A DNA stretch of 64,000 nucleotides from an uncultured bacterium (GTDB lineage Bacteria; Krumholzibacteriota; Krumholzibacteriia; LZORAL124-64-63): contig CAIOLW010000241.1 in the NCBI GenBank assembly GCA_903859215.1, positions 1 through 64,000 on the forward strand, given 5' to 3'. The position numbers and the translations under genes were made by a program. Of this stretch, positions 37,889-47,002 are shown piece by piece. The notes under the pieces were generated by a model. The model was not told the DNA's origin and made no database searches. It was given only the letters and a program-made list of their open reading frames with translations. Numbering within the stretch: position 1 is the first letter of the stretch; every line of letters starts with the position of its first letter.

Positions 37889-38719
37889 CTACTGGAACCG
37901 GATCTCGCGGCGGCCGCCGATGTCGAAGACCTTGAGCGGACCGCCGCCGGGATTCTCGGTGAGCACTTCGACCACGCCGTTGCCGTCGAGATCCAGCAGT
38001 TCGATGCGGCCGAAGAACGCTTCATCCTCCCACTTCACATCGCCCGAACGCGCGTCGATGACCTTGCCCGAGTTGAGCACGACGTCCGCACGGCCGTCGC
38101 CGTCGACATCGCCGCAACGGATCTCCGTCGCGGCGTATTCGGCGATGCTGGTGAACTGCTTCGTGAAGCTGCTCCCGTCGACGTAGACAAGCTTGCCGTC
38201 GGCGATCATCACGATCTCCGCCGCCGGATCCTCGTCGACGTTGGCCGCCGTGAAGCAACTGATCGCCGTGTACTCACCGGAGAGCGATTCCCACAGCGGC
38301 GCGAAGCCGTCGAGCGCCCACGCGTAGACGCGCGCATTCGAGGTCCGGCACAGCAGCGCATCATCGAGGCCGTCGCCGCTCAGGTCGGCCACGAGCACCT
38401 CCTCGGGGATGCCCGCCAGCTGGTTGCTCTTCCACACGGTCCGCGAGCCGCGCCCGTCGACCTTGACGACCTGCACGGTGCCGAAACGTTCGGCGACCGC
38501 ATAGAACATCCCGGTCTCACCCTGCAGCGGTTCGAACAGCGCGACGTGGTCCAGGCTGTCGGTCACCCGCGCCAGGTCCCGGTACTGCTTGTAGGTCAGC
38601 TCGGTCTGGGCGCCACCGGGACGCGGCAAGCCCAAGCTGACGGCAAGTACGACGAAGGCCGCCGCGCGGCAACGGCCAAACGAACCGGAAACAACGGAAC
38701 CGGAAAACGGGGCACGCAT
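37889..38719 (-). CDS. Secreted FG-GAP/VCBS-like repeat protein
   Basis: Signal peptide; VLVADLSGDGLDDALL, AANVDEDPAAEIVMI, CGDVDGDGRADVVL, LLDLDGNGVVEVL. Confidence 0.8.
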   Translation of the reverse strand: MRAPFSGSVVSGSFGRCRAAAFVVLAVSLGLPRPGGAQTELTYKQYRDLARVTDSLDHVALFEPLQGETGMFYAVAERFGTVQVVKVDGRGSRTVWKSNQLAGIPEEVLVADLSGDGLDDALLCRTSNARVYAWALDGFAPLWESLSGEYTAISCFTAANVDEDPAAEIVMIADGKLVYVDGSSFTKQFTSIAEYAATEIRCGDVDGDGRADVVLNSGKVIDARSGDVKWEDEAFFGRIELLDLDGNGVVEVLTENPGGGPLKVFDIGGRREIRFQ

Positions 38720-38836
38720 GTGAACCTCGATCCGCGCCGGCTGATGGGCGCGGCGGACTGGCGTGGCTGACCAGGGGCGTCTACTCAAGGAATATCATGG
38801 ATCCGGCCGGCGCGACCACCTCTTTGCCGCCCCGGC

Positions 38837-39499
38837 CTAGAACGGGAACGGCACGCCGGCCCCGGCGACGAATGTCCAGGACGTGTAGTCGGCCCCGCCC
38901 TTGGCGAAGTACCGCAGCTGTCCCTTGACCATCAGCAGGCGCCCGCTGGCGAAACGCCACTCCTGGCCACCCTCGGCGACCAGCGACCAGTACTTGAGCC
39001 CCGGCATGTCGGCGCTGTCGCCGGCGCTGGCGCTGGTGGCCCCGAGACCGCCGCCCCAGAACGGCACTGCAATGCGGCCGCCCGGCGCGCCTTGCCCCGC
39101 CCCGCGCCGGTAGCGGCGCAGGATGAGGTCCGCCGAAAGGACCCTGGCGCCGCGGCCCAGGCTGAGGCGTTCCCCCTGCAGCACCATGCCGGTGTTCCAG
39201 TCGTAGAGGAAGTCGAGGAACCCGGCGGCCTCCGCCGGCCGAAAGATCAGGGCGGCACCGGCCACCGGCAGGCCCTGTTGATGGGAGAATGCCCCGCCGA
39301 GGCCCAGGGTCCCACAGATCACCGGCGCCTCGGACGGGCTCCGGTTCAGGTGGCTGGCCGGCATGGCCAGCCGACGGTTCGTGCCCGCCCCCGGCTCGGC
39401 GCCGGACACCCCGCGCGGGCACGCCAGGGCGCCCCCGAGGGTGAACAGGGCGACGACACCCCAAAGAGGCAGGCGCGGGCACAGGAGGCTGGTACGCAA
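38837..39499 (-). CDS. Putative outer-membrane beta-barrel protein
   Basis: Signal peptide; alternating amphipathic strands; C-terminal WTFVAGAGVPFPF. Confidence 0.65.
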   Translation of the reverse strand: MRTSLLCPRLPLWGVVALFTLGGALACPRGVSGAEPGAGTNRRLAMPASHLNRSPSEAPVICGTLGLGGAFSHQQGLPVAGAALIFRPAEAAGFLDFLYDWNTGMVLQGERLSLGRGARVLSADLILRRYRRGAGQGAPGGRIAVPFWGGGLGATSASAGDSADMPGLKYWSLVAEGGQEWRFASGRLLMVKGQLRYFAKGGADYTSWTFVAGAGVPFPF

Positions 39500-39695
39500 G
39501 GCCGGGTCCTTTCGTCAACAACAGGGCTCGAAACGCATCCACCGGCCCGCACTTGCAAGCCCGGTGCCAGAGCAACGGCGGCACCACGCAGGCAAGGTCT
39601 TGCCCCACAATCACCTGCGATGTACCGTGGCGGCAGGTCGGTCGGGGCCGGCCGACCTGCGACGCCAATCCGGCCACCTGCCGCGGAGTGTGCCA

Positions 39696-40343
39696 GTGAC
39701 TGACCACGAGGCCGCAACACCCTCGCCCCCGGATTTCGTCCTGGTCCTGGCGGGAGAGGGATCCGGCGAGTTCACGGAGCAGCGCTCCCGGTTCCTCGGC
39801 TTCGCGCTGCCGGCGGCCGACGAGGCTGCAGCCCGCAACGCCATCGCGGCGATTGCGAAGCGCCACCACGACGCCCGCCACGCCTGCAGCGCCTGGCGCC
39901 TGGGCGCATCCCCGCTCCCGCGCGAATACCGGCACGACGACGGCGAGCCGGCGGGCACCGCTGGCGAACCGCTGCTGGCGGCGATCCGTCGCCACGAACT
40001 CACCAACACGGCCGTGGTCGTTGTCCGCTGGTTCGGCGGCGTCAAGCTGGGACCGGGCGGCCTCGCGCGCGCGTACGGAAGGGCTGCGGCGATGGCGCTC
40101 GAGGCGGCATCGGTCACACGCCTGCCGCTCGGGCGCACATTCGCCCTCAGTTTCCCCTATCCGATGCGGCAGGCCGTTGAACGCCTGGTCATGCTGCGCG
40201 GAGGGCACGCCTGCGCCGAGTCGTACGGGGTGGACGTGTCCTGGGAAGTCTGGCTGCCCCACTCGGGCTGCGAGGGGTTCGGCGCCGCCATCACCGAAGC
40301 GACCGCAGGGGTCGTCAATGCGCGCGAGACGACGATCCGCTGA
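39696..40343 (+). CDS. YigZ/IMPACT family protein
   Basis: RHACSAWRLG, DDGEPAGTAGEPLLAAIRRHELTNTAVVVVRWFGGVKLGPGGLARAYGRAA. Start GTG (39696 or 39690). Confidence 0.92.
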   Translation: MTDHEAATPSPPDFVLVLAGEGSGEFTEQRSRFLGFALPAADEAAARNAIAAIAKRHHDARHACSAWRLGASPLPREYRHDDGEPAGTAGEPLLAAIRRHELTNTAVVVVRWFGGVKLGPGGLARAYGRAAAMALEAASVTRLPLGRTFALSFPYPMRQAVERLVMLRGGHACAESYGVDVSWEVWLPHSGCEGFGAAITEATAGVVNARETTIR

Positions 40344-40372
40344 TGCCCGGACGACGTCACCCGCAATGGAAA

Positions 40373-40400
40373 CGGGGCCCCGGTCATGACCGGGGCCCCG
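40373..40400. terminator. Bidirectional hairpin between convergent genes
   Basis: CGGGGCCCCGGTC-AT-GACCGGGGCCCCG perfect inverted repeat between the yigZ-type gene (+) and sigma factor (-). Confidence 0.75.
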
Positions 40401-40494
40401 CCTTGTCACTCGTTCGCTTGCCCACCCGTCCCTCCGCCCGCATCGTCAGCGCCGGTCAGCCTCACCGCCGCCGCGACGGAGCGTCGGTCCGCCC

Positions 40495-41517
40495 TCAGAC
40501 CTGCCGGTCCTCGGCGTAATCCTGCATGTACTTGAACGTCTTGCTGCACCGGATCTTCTCGAACGCCTCTTCCTTGATCTGGCGGATGCGCTCGCGGGTC
40601 AGGCCCATGATCTGGCCGATCTCCTCCAGCGTCAGCTCCTGATCGGTGCCGAGCCCGTAGTACAGCTTGAGCACCTTGGCCTCGCGGTCCTTCAGGTCGC
40701 CCAGCATGCGCCCGATGCTCGAGTTCAGGTCGTCGTCCATCACCTTGGCGTCAGGACCCTCGCTCCCGGTGTCCTCCAGGAAGTCGAGGTACGTGCTGTC
40801 CTCGTCGTTGCCCACGAAGTCATCCAGGAAGAAGTTGTCCTGCATGAGGGGCAACGTGTCCTTGACCTCGTCGACCGAGAGGCCCAGGAACTTCGCGATT
40901 TCCTCCGGCTCGGGCTTGCGGCGCAGCTTCTGCTGGAGCTCGCTGCTCGCCTTCTTGATCTGGTTCAGCACGCGCGCGCGGTTCAGCGGCATGCGCACGA
41001 TCTTGCTGTGGTTCGCGAGCGCGGCGAGGATCGACTGCCGGATCCACCACACTGCGTACGAGATGAACTTGAAGCCGCGCGTCTCGTCGAAGCGCTGCGC
41101 AGCCTTCAGCAGGCCCAGGTTGCCCTCGTTGATGAGGTCCTCCAGGGGCACGCCGTAGTGCGCGTATTCCTTCGCGATCGACACGACGAAACGCAGGTTG
41201 GCCTTCACCAGCTTGTGCAGGCTCTCGTTGTCGTTGGCGTGGATGCCACGCGCCAGTTCGCATTCCTCGTCACGGGTCAGCAGCGAGTATGCCTTGACCT
41301 CCTGGAAGTACAGGTCGAGGTTGCTCATCAACTGTGCGGCGGGAGCAGCCTGCTCCTGCGCCGCGCGGGTGCCGCGGCGCGCCTTGGCGCGCGGGCGCGG
41401 GGCCGGCTTCGCGGACGCGGACGCCGTCGCCTTGGCGCTCACGGCCTTGGCGCTTCCAGCCTTGGCGCTCGCAACCACCTTCTTCGCCGCCTGGACCTGC
41501 TTGACAGCCTTGGCCAT
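40495..41517 (-). CDS. RNA polymerase sigma factor RpoD/SigA family (group 1/2)
   Basis: DLINEGNLGLLKAAQRFDETRGFKFISYAVWWIRQSI; TLEEIGQIMGLTRERIRQIKEEAFEKIR; Ala/Lys-rich N-terminus. Confidence 0.94.
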   Translation of the reverse strand: MAKAVKQVQAAKKVVASAKAGSAKAVSAKATASASAKPAPRPRAKARRGTRAAQEQAAPAAQLMSNLDLYFQEVKAYSLLTRDEECELARGIHANDNESLHKLVKANLRFVVSIAKEYAHYGVPLEDLINEGNLGLLKAAQRFDETRGFKFISYAVWWIRQSILAALANHSKIVRMPLNRARVLNQIKKASSELQQKLRRKPEPEEIAKFLGLSVDEVKDTLPLMQDNFFLDDFVGNDEDSTYLDFLEDTGSEGPDAKVMDDDLNSSIGRMLGDLKDREAKVLKLYYGLGTDQELTLEEIGQIMGLTRERIRQIKEEAFEKIRCSKTFKYMQDYAEDRQV

Positions 41518-41862
41518 GATCTGCCTCTTTTCGCGCTTGCCTGTGGGGGGCCCGGCGACCGGCGCCGGGAAGCTTTGTCCTTTACTCTGCGGTCCCTATT
41601 ACAAGTTGCGTACCATCGCAGACGATTTGAGCGGAGCTTTGTAGGCTTTTGTAAGGTGTTATATTGCAAACTATTACACCGCCAGATGACCGCCCTCCAC
41701 GAACTGGTCGGAGCCGCGCGGGACGCCCTTTGACAAATTGGCAAAACCAGCCCGTCGGCCTGCGTCAGATTGTCAACGGCGCCAACGGTCGGAGGCCACT
41801 GGTGCACCGCGCCGGCCCCTGTTAGTGTTGCGCGTCGAACCACCTGCCAAGGCGGCCAAACG

Positions 41863-44061
41863 ATGCGCGCAGAACACAAGGATCCTTCCCGCGCCACGCC
41901 CGTCCCCCGAGCGTTCTCGCGGAACACCTTGCTCGCCCAGGCACTGACCGCAGTCGCCGTGGTCCTGCTGGCGTGCCTGCTGTCCTGGCACCCGCTCGAG
42001 GACCTCGACATCTGGTTCCACCAGCGCGCCGGGTCCGAATTCCTGGCCACCGGCCCCCTCCCCGCCCAGAACCACTACAGCTTCACCGAGCCCGCGCACC
42101 CGTGGCTGAACCACGAGTGGCTGTTCCAGGTGCTCGCGCACGCGGCGGGTCCGCGCACGCCCCCGACCGAGGCCGGCGTTGCCGGCTGGAACGTCCTGCG
42201 CCTCGCGCTGGCGCTGGCGATCGCCCTCGTGCTCCTCGGCGGCGACGGCGCCTGGCAGCGCCTGCGGGGAAATGGAAGCGTGCTGGCGGCATCGTGGAAC
42301 GGGCCCTGGCTGCTCTGGAGCCTGGCCTTGCTGTGGCCGCGGTTCCTGCTGCGGCCCGAACTCGTGTCGTACATCGCGCTCGTGTTGCTCGTCCGCTTCG
42401 TCGAGGCGCTGCGCGCGGACCTTGCGCCGGGCACTTCGAAGCCGGTGCGGTTTCGGGACACCATCGACCCGCGCACGCGCGCCGGCCACATCACCTGGCT
42501 GACGCTCGTGTGGGCGCAGTGCCACGGCTTTTCTGCAGCCGCGCCGCTCGTGGTTGCAGTGGGGCTCCTGTCCCCCGCGCCGGAAGGGGCCTGGCGGCTG
42601 CCTGACGGGCGCGCATTGCGCTCGATCGGCCTTGTGTTCGCAGCTTCGCTCGTCGCGCTCATGGCGACGCCGAACGGCTGGCAGGGCCTGGCCTTTCCGC
42701 TGCGCGCGCTCGGACAGTTCGGGACCGGCAGTGAACTGCGCCGCACGGTGGCCGAACTGGCGCCGCTGCTGGGTTCCCCCGATGTCCTCGGCCTGACGAT
42801 CGTCATCTTCAAGGCCAGCCTCGTCGCAGGCGCCCTGCTGGCGCTTGCCGGCTGGCGACGGATCGGGCTCCTGCGGATCGTGCTGTGGATCGCCACCGCC
42901 GCCGCGACTTTCGCCAGCCAGCGCGCGCTCGGCCCCTACGCCATCGCGTTTGCGCTCCTGGGCCTGCGCGCCGCGCGACCGGGCAGGGCCGCGTTCGCAC
43001 GACACGCGTCGGCGATCGCGGCGGCGGGCGCCGCGGTGACGGTCGTCGTCGTCGTCGCCTGGGGAATGACCGTCGCGAACGACCGCTTCTATCTCGCGGA
43101 AGGGGTGACGCGCCGGTTCGGCAGCGGCCTCGCCACGGCCCAGTATCCCGTGGGCTGTGCCGGGCATCTGGCCGGGAAGAACGGGGCCCGCGTCTTCGCG
43201 AACCTTGGCGCCAGCGGCCTGCTCCTGGGCACCACCCGCTGCGAACTGTTCATCGACGGCCGCACGGAAGCCTACTCGCCGGCGCTGTGGCGCGAGTACC
43301 TCGACATCAAGGGCGCGGGCGAACACGCGCTGTCCCTGCTGGATGCGCGCCGCGTTGGCGCCGTCTGCCTGGCGGCCCCGGGCGGCGCCTTCGCGGCGCT
43401 GGCCGACGACCTGCTCGCTTCGCACCGCTGGAGCCTGACGGCAGCCGAGGGCGCAGGGTTGCTGTTCGAGCGCGAGACCCTGCTGCCGGGGCCCGAGGCT
43501 GCTCCCCGCCAGGAGGCGGCCAAGCGCAGCGTCCTGATCGATGCGGCCAGGCGCCAGCAGGCGGCGGCGGCCGAGCCGCACCTGACGGACGCGCGCGCAA
43601 CCGACGCCCTTGTGGCAGCGGCAACCCTTTACCGCATGGCTGGCGACGAGGATGGACGCCGGGCCTGCCTCACGGCGGCGACCGGCCGTTCACCGCACCA
43701 TGCGCTCGCGCGCCACAACCTGGGCAACCTTCTGCTGGCCGAAGGCCGTTTCGAGCCGGCGCTCGCCGAGTTCCGCGCCGCTGCGGCGGCCAACCGGCGG
43801 CTGTCGGGCCCGCGCCTCAACGCCGGCGTCTGCCTGATGCGCCTGCAGCAGCCCGCCGAAGCGGCGCGCTGGTTCAGGGGCGCCACCCGGGTGGCTCCGC
43901 GTTCGGTCGAGGCCTGGGCCAACCTGGCGGTGGCCCGCAATGCGGCGGGGGACCGGACCGGCGCGCTGTCGGCCATCGACCGCGCCCTGGCCCTGTCCCC
44001 CGGCAATGCCCGCCTGTCCGGGCTGCGTGATACGCTCCGCCGCGGCGGACCGGCTCAGTAG
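41863..44061 (+). CDS. Multi-TM GT-C-like membrane protein with C-terminal TPRs
   Basis: EDLDIWFHQRAGSEFLATGPLPAQNHYSFTEPAHPWLNHEWLFQVLAHA; many TM segments; TPR units from ARHNLGNLLLAEGRFEPALAEFRAAAAANRR. Confidence 0.75.
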   Translation: MRAEHKDPSRATPVPRAFSRNTLLAQALTAVAVVLLACLLSWHPLEDLDIWFHQRAGSEFLATGPLPAQNHYSFTEPAHPWLNHEWLFQVLAHAAGPRTPPTEAGVAGWNVLRLALALAIALVLLGGDGAWQRLRGNGSVLAASWNGPWLLWSLALLWPRFLLRPELVSYIALVLLVRFVEALRADLAPGTSKPVRFRDTIDPRTRAGHITWLTLVWAQCHGFSAAAPLVVAVGLLSPAPEGAWRLPDGRALRSIGLVFAASLVALMATPNGWQGLAFPLRALGQFGTGSELRRTVAELAPLLGSPDVLGLTIVIFKASLVAGALLALAGWRRIGLLRIVLWIATAAATFASQRALGPYAIAFALLGLRAARPGRAAFARHASAIAAAGAAVTVVVVVAWGMTVANDRFYLAEGVTRRFGSGLATAQYPVGCAGHLAGKNGARVFANLGASGLLLGTTRCELFIDGRTEAYSPALWREYLDIKGAGEHALSLLDARRVGAVCLAAPGGAFAALADDLLASHRWSLTAAEGAGLLFERETLLPGPEAAPRQEAAKRSVLIDAARRQQAAAAEPHLTDARATDALVAAATLYRMAGDEDGRRACLTAATGRSPHHALARHNLGNLLLAEGRFEPALAEFRAAAAANRRLSGPRLNAGVCLMRLQQPAEAARWFRGATRVAPRSVEAWANLAVARNAAGDRTGALSAIDRALALSPGNARLSGLRDTLRRGGPAQ

Positions 44062-45452
44062 CGCACGTCGACCGTGTAGGTCAGCACTGTCTCGCCACCC
44101 GCGGCCACTGGCACCGCGAACGACACCGTCGAGGCGTCGACCTTCTTCGCCGGCACCGAGGACGCCTTCATTTCCCAGAAGCCGCCCACCTGCTCGATGA
44201 CATCCACGACCACGGCTTCGGCCTTGTGGTTGCGCAGCGTGATCGCGAAGCTGTAGCGGTAACGGTCGTCCGCCAGCTTGCTGCTGTCCGTGCGGACCCG
44301 CCTGGCGATGATGTCGAACGCATTTCCCGTGTGCAGTTGGACCATCTCATCGACCGGCGTGTGGTTGATGCGATCCTCGCCCAGCAACTGGCGACCGCCG
44401 CTGGCCGACTTTCCGTAGACCCTCACCACGCCGGCAGGCAGCGGCTTGCCGAGCGCGTTCGACGCGCGATTGGCGAACGAGTAGAACACCTCGACCGGCG
44501 GATCCTGCGACATGTCGCCCAGGCCGCGGAAATAGTACTCCTGGCCCGTCAGCCGGTAGTGCCGGTCCACCTTCAACCCCTGCGCCTCGAACAGCGCGAT
44601 CTGCTTGATCTGGTTGTCGAGCAGCGTCGTCGGCCGTTGCAGCGTGTACATGTGGTAGTCGTAGAGTTCCTCCTGCACGAACTCGCCACCCCGCGCGCTC
44701 ATCACGGCCATGTCAGCCATCATCGCCTGCTTGGGCGCCACCTGGTTGACGTCGCCGGCCACCAGCAGGAGTTTCGCATCCTCGAAGGCGCCGCCGCTGC
44801 GGTTGTCCACCGACACCCACGCCTGCAGGTCGCCGCGCTGCCCGGCAGCGTCCAACTGCAGCACATAGTCGGCCTGCCACGACATGCCGTGGGTCACGTA
44901 CGAAGCCTCGAGATCCGCGGGGCCCTTGCGCTCGCTGCTCGCCAGCCAGACCAGGGTCGGCCGGTCGCGGAGGTTTTCCGGCAGGGCCGGCAGCGCCAGC
45001 CGGCCCGGGACGTCGAACACGATCTCGCCGCCGACCCGGAAGACAGGGCCGTCGTTCATGCCCAGCAGCGTTCCCTGCACGCGCTTGCCGTCCTCCTGGA
45101 TCCAGGTGAGGTCCTTCCCCACGTACTTCTCCAGGATCCTCTGCCGCGACATCAGGTCGAACTCGTAGTTCTGCTCCAGAAGGTCGAACGACCGGTCTGC
45201 CGGCACATTCACCAAAAGGGTGACGGGGTCGATCTGCGCCGGCACGTCCCGGAACTCCAGCTTGAACTGCCCGGCGGGCAGGTCCACCGAGCGTGTCTCG
45301 CGGACCAGGGCCAGGTTGTGGTTGTAGACCGTCACGTCCACCCCCCGCCGCGCCGCGGCACCGCTGACGACCGCCGGCGCGGTGCCCGCCGCCAGCGCCG
45401 GGGCGCCTGCCAGGATGACGACGAACCAGGGAGCCACGAACCTCGATCTCAT
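44055..45452 (-). CDS. DUF4139 domain-containing secreted protein
   Basis: Signal peptide; DVTVYNHNLALVRETRSVDLPAGQFKLEFRDVPAQIDPVTL; SWQADYVLQLD; VLTYTVDVRY. Confidence 0.85.
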   Translation of the reverse strand: MRSRFVAPWFVVILAGAPALAAGTAPAVVSGAAARRGVDVTVYNHNLALVRETRSVDLPAGQFKLEFRDVPAQIDPVTLLVNVPADRSFDLLEQNYEFDLMSRQRILEKYVGKDLTWIQEDGKRVQGTLLGMNDGPVFRVGGEIVFDVPGRLALPALPENLRDRPTLVWLASSERKGPADLEASYVTHGMSWQADYVLQLDAAGQRGDLQAWVSVDNRSGGAFEDAKLLLVAGDVNQVAPKQAMMADMAVMSARGGEFVQEELYDYHMYTLQRPTTLLDNQIKQIALFEAQGLKVDRHYRLTGQEYYFRGLGDMSQDPPVEVFYSFANRASNALGKPLPAGVVRVYGKSASGGRQLLGEDRINHTPVDEMVQLHTGNAFDIIARRVRTDSSKLADDRYRYSFAITLRNHKAEAVVVDVIEQVGGFWEMKASSVPAKKVDASTVSFAVPVAAGGETVLTYTVDVRY

Positions 45453-45637
45453 GAGCCAACCTCCTGAAATTGCTCGCATCTGCCGGGATTCTCCCGCGAA
45501 TCGGGGTAAAGTGGCCGGCAGCCGGGCCGATCACCATGCTGCCGGGAAAAGATCACGCCGGGATCGTCACGCCGCCACACGCGGCGGCGACTGCCGGTGA
45601 ACAGGGGAATGCCTGTGGCGTTCCCGCGGAGGGTCCT

Positions 45638-46024
45638 GTGAGCCACGCCGTCCTGATTGTCGATGACGCCGACTTCATGCGTGACATCCTGCGCACCATC
45701 GTCCAGGACCTGGGCTGGTCGGTCGCGGCCGAAGCCGCCGACGGCACGCAGGCGATCGCCTTGTACGGTCAGCAGCGACCCGACCTCGTGCTGCTGGATA
45801 TCACGATGCCGGGGATGGACGGCAACGAGGCGCTTGCGGCGATCCTCGCGCAGGATCCCGCAGCCCGCGTCGTGATGATCACCGCGTTGGGACAGAAGGA
45901 ACAGGTGCTGGCGGCGATCAAGCTCGGCGCCCGCGACTTCATCATCAAGCCCTTCGACCCGGAGCGCGTCGCCGCGACGCTGACGCGCCTTCTCGGCGCC
46001 GCCGAACCGGCCGGAACCTGCTGA
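45638..46024 (+). CDS. CheY-like single-domain response regulator
   Basis: VLIVDDADFMRDILRTIVQDLGWSVAAEAADGTQAI...LVLLDITMPGMDGNEAL...GARDFIIKPFDPERV; GTG start after GGAGGG. Confidence 0.92.
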   Translation: MSHAVLIVDDADFMRDILRTIVQDLGWSVAAEAADGTQAIALYGQQRPDLVLLDITMPGMDGNEALAAILAQDPAARVVMITALGQKEQVLAAIKLGARDFIIKPFDPERVAATLTRLLGAAEPAGTC

Positions 46025-46060
46025 ACCGCAGCTCCCCGCGACCCTGACACGCCTCGACGT

Positions 46061-46936
46061 TCAATTGGCGCCGCGCTGCTCCCGGGCGGCGCGCGCCTGG
46101 CTGTAGTGCAGCCGCGCCTGCTGGGGCATGCCCAGCGCATCGCAGGTCAGCGCCATCTGGTAGTGCAGCTTGCCGTCCTCGGGCGTGTACTCGAGGGCCT
46201 CCTCGAGCGACAGTCGCGCTTCCTCATACCGCTGCAGCTTGTGCAGGCACGTCCCCAGGTAGAACGGGACGCGCACGAGCCGCGGGTCCAGCTTCCAGGC
46301 AGCCTCGAAGCGCTTGCAGGCGTCGGCATACATGCCGCACTTCATCAGGCACAGGGCCGCATAGTACTGCCCGCGGATGAAACCGGGGTCGCAGCCGAGC
46401 GCGCGCTCGAAACACTCCAGCGCCCTCGTGTATTCCGCTTCGCCGTAGTGGACGAGTCCCAGGTTGTGGTAGCCCTCGGCGTCGGGTTCGATCGCTATGG
46501 CTGCCTCGAAAGAGCGGATCGCTTCCTGGGTCCGGCCCGCCTCGGCATAGATGGCCCCCAGGTTGTGGTGGGCCACTGCGCTGTCGCCGCCCTTCTGCGT
46601 CGAGCGCCGGTACCAGAGGACCGCTTCGTCGCGGCGTCCGAGGCGGTCGCAGCAGACGCCGAGGTTCGTCAGGCAGGCCGTGGCATCGGGCTGCACCTCC
46701 ACGGCCTGGCGCAGAACCAGTTCGGCCTCCGCCGACAGGTCCAGTTTCATCAGCACGCAGCCGAGCCGGTACAGCCAGTCGTGGCGCCGCGGCTCCTGCT
46801 CGAGGGCCAGTTCATAGGCGCGACGCGCCTCCTCCAGGCGGCCGGCATGCTCCGCCTGGCGCCCGTTCTCGAAGAACACGCCGCCCGACAGGTTGTCGTC
46901 GCCCTGAGGCCTGTTGTCTTGTTCACGGGAAGTCAT
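46061..46936 (-). CDS. Tetratricopeptide repeat protein
   Basis: Multiple TPR units, e.g. AVAHHNLGAIYAEAGRTQEAIRSFEAAIAIEPDAEGYHNLGLVHYGEAEYTRALECFERAL. Confidence 0.93.
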   Translation of the reverse strand: MTSREQDNRPQGDDNLSGGVFFENGRQAEHAGRLEEARRAYELALEQEPRRHDWLYRLGCVLMKLDLSAEAELVLRQAVEVQPDATACLTNLGVCCDRLGRRDEAVLWYRRSTQKGGDSAVAHHNLGAIYAEAGRTQEAIRSFEAAIAIEPDAEGYHNLGLVHYGEAEYTRALECFERALGCDPGFIRGQYYAALCLMKCGMYADACKRFEAAWKLDPRLVRVPFYLGTCLHKLQRYEEARLSLEEALEYTPEDGKLHYQMALTCDALGMPQQARLHYSQARAAREQRGAN

Positions 46937-47002
46937 GGCGGCAATCTAGCGGGCATCGCGGCGGCGGTCAATGACGTTCAACCGGGATGCGCGCAGCGGA
47001 TC

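Noticed and set aside
40373-40400. Perfect palindrome as a possible protein-binding site or mobile-element end
   Set aside because: Position between convergent genes and similarity to other 3'-end hairpins make it a terminator.
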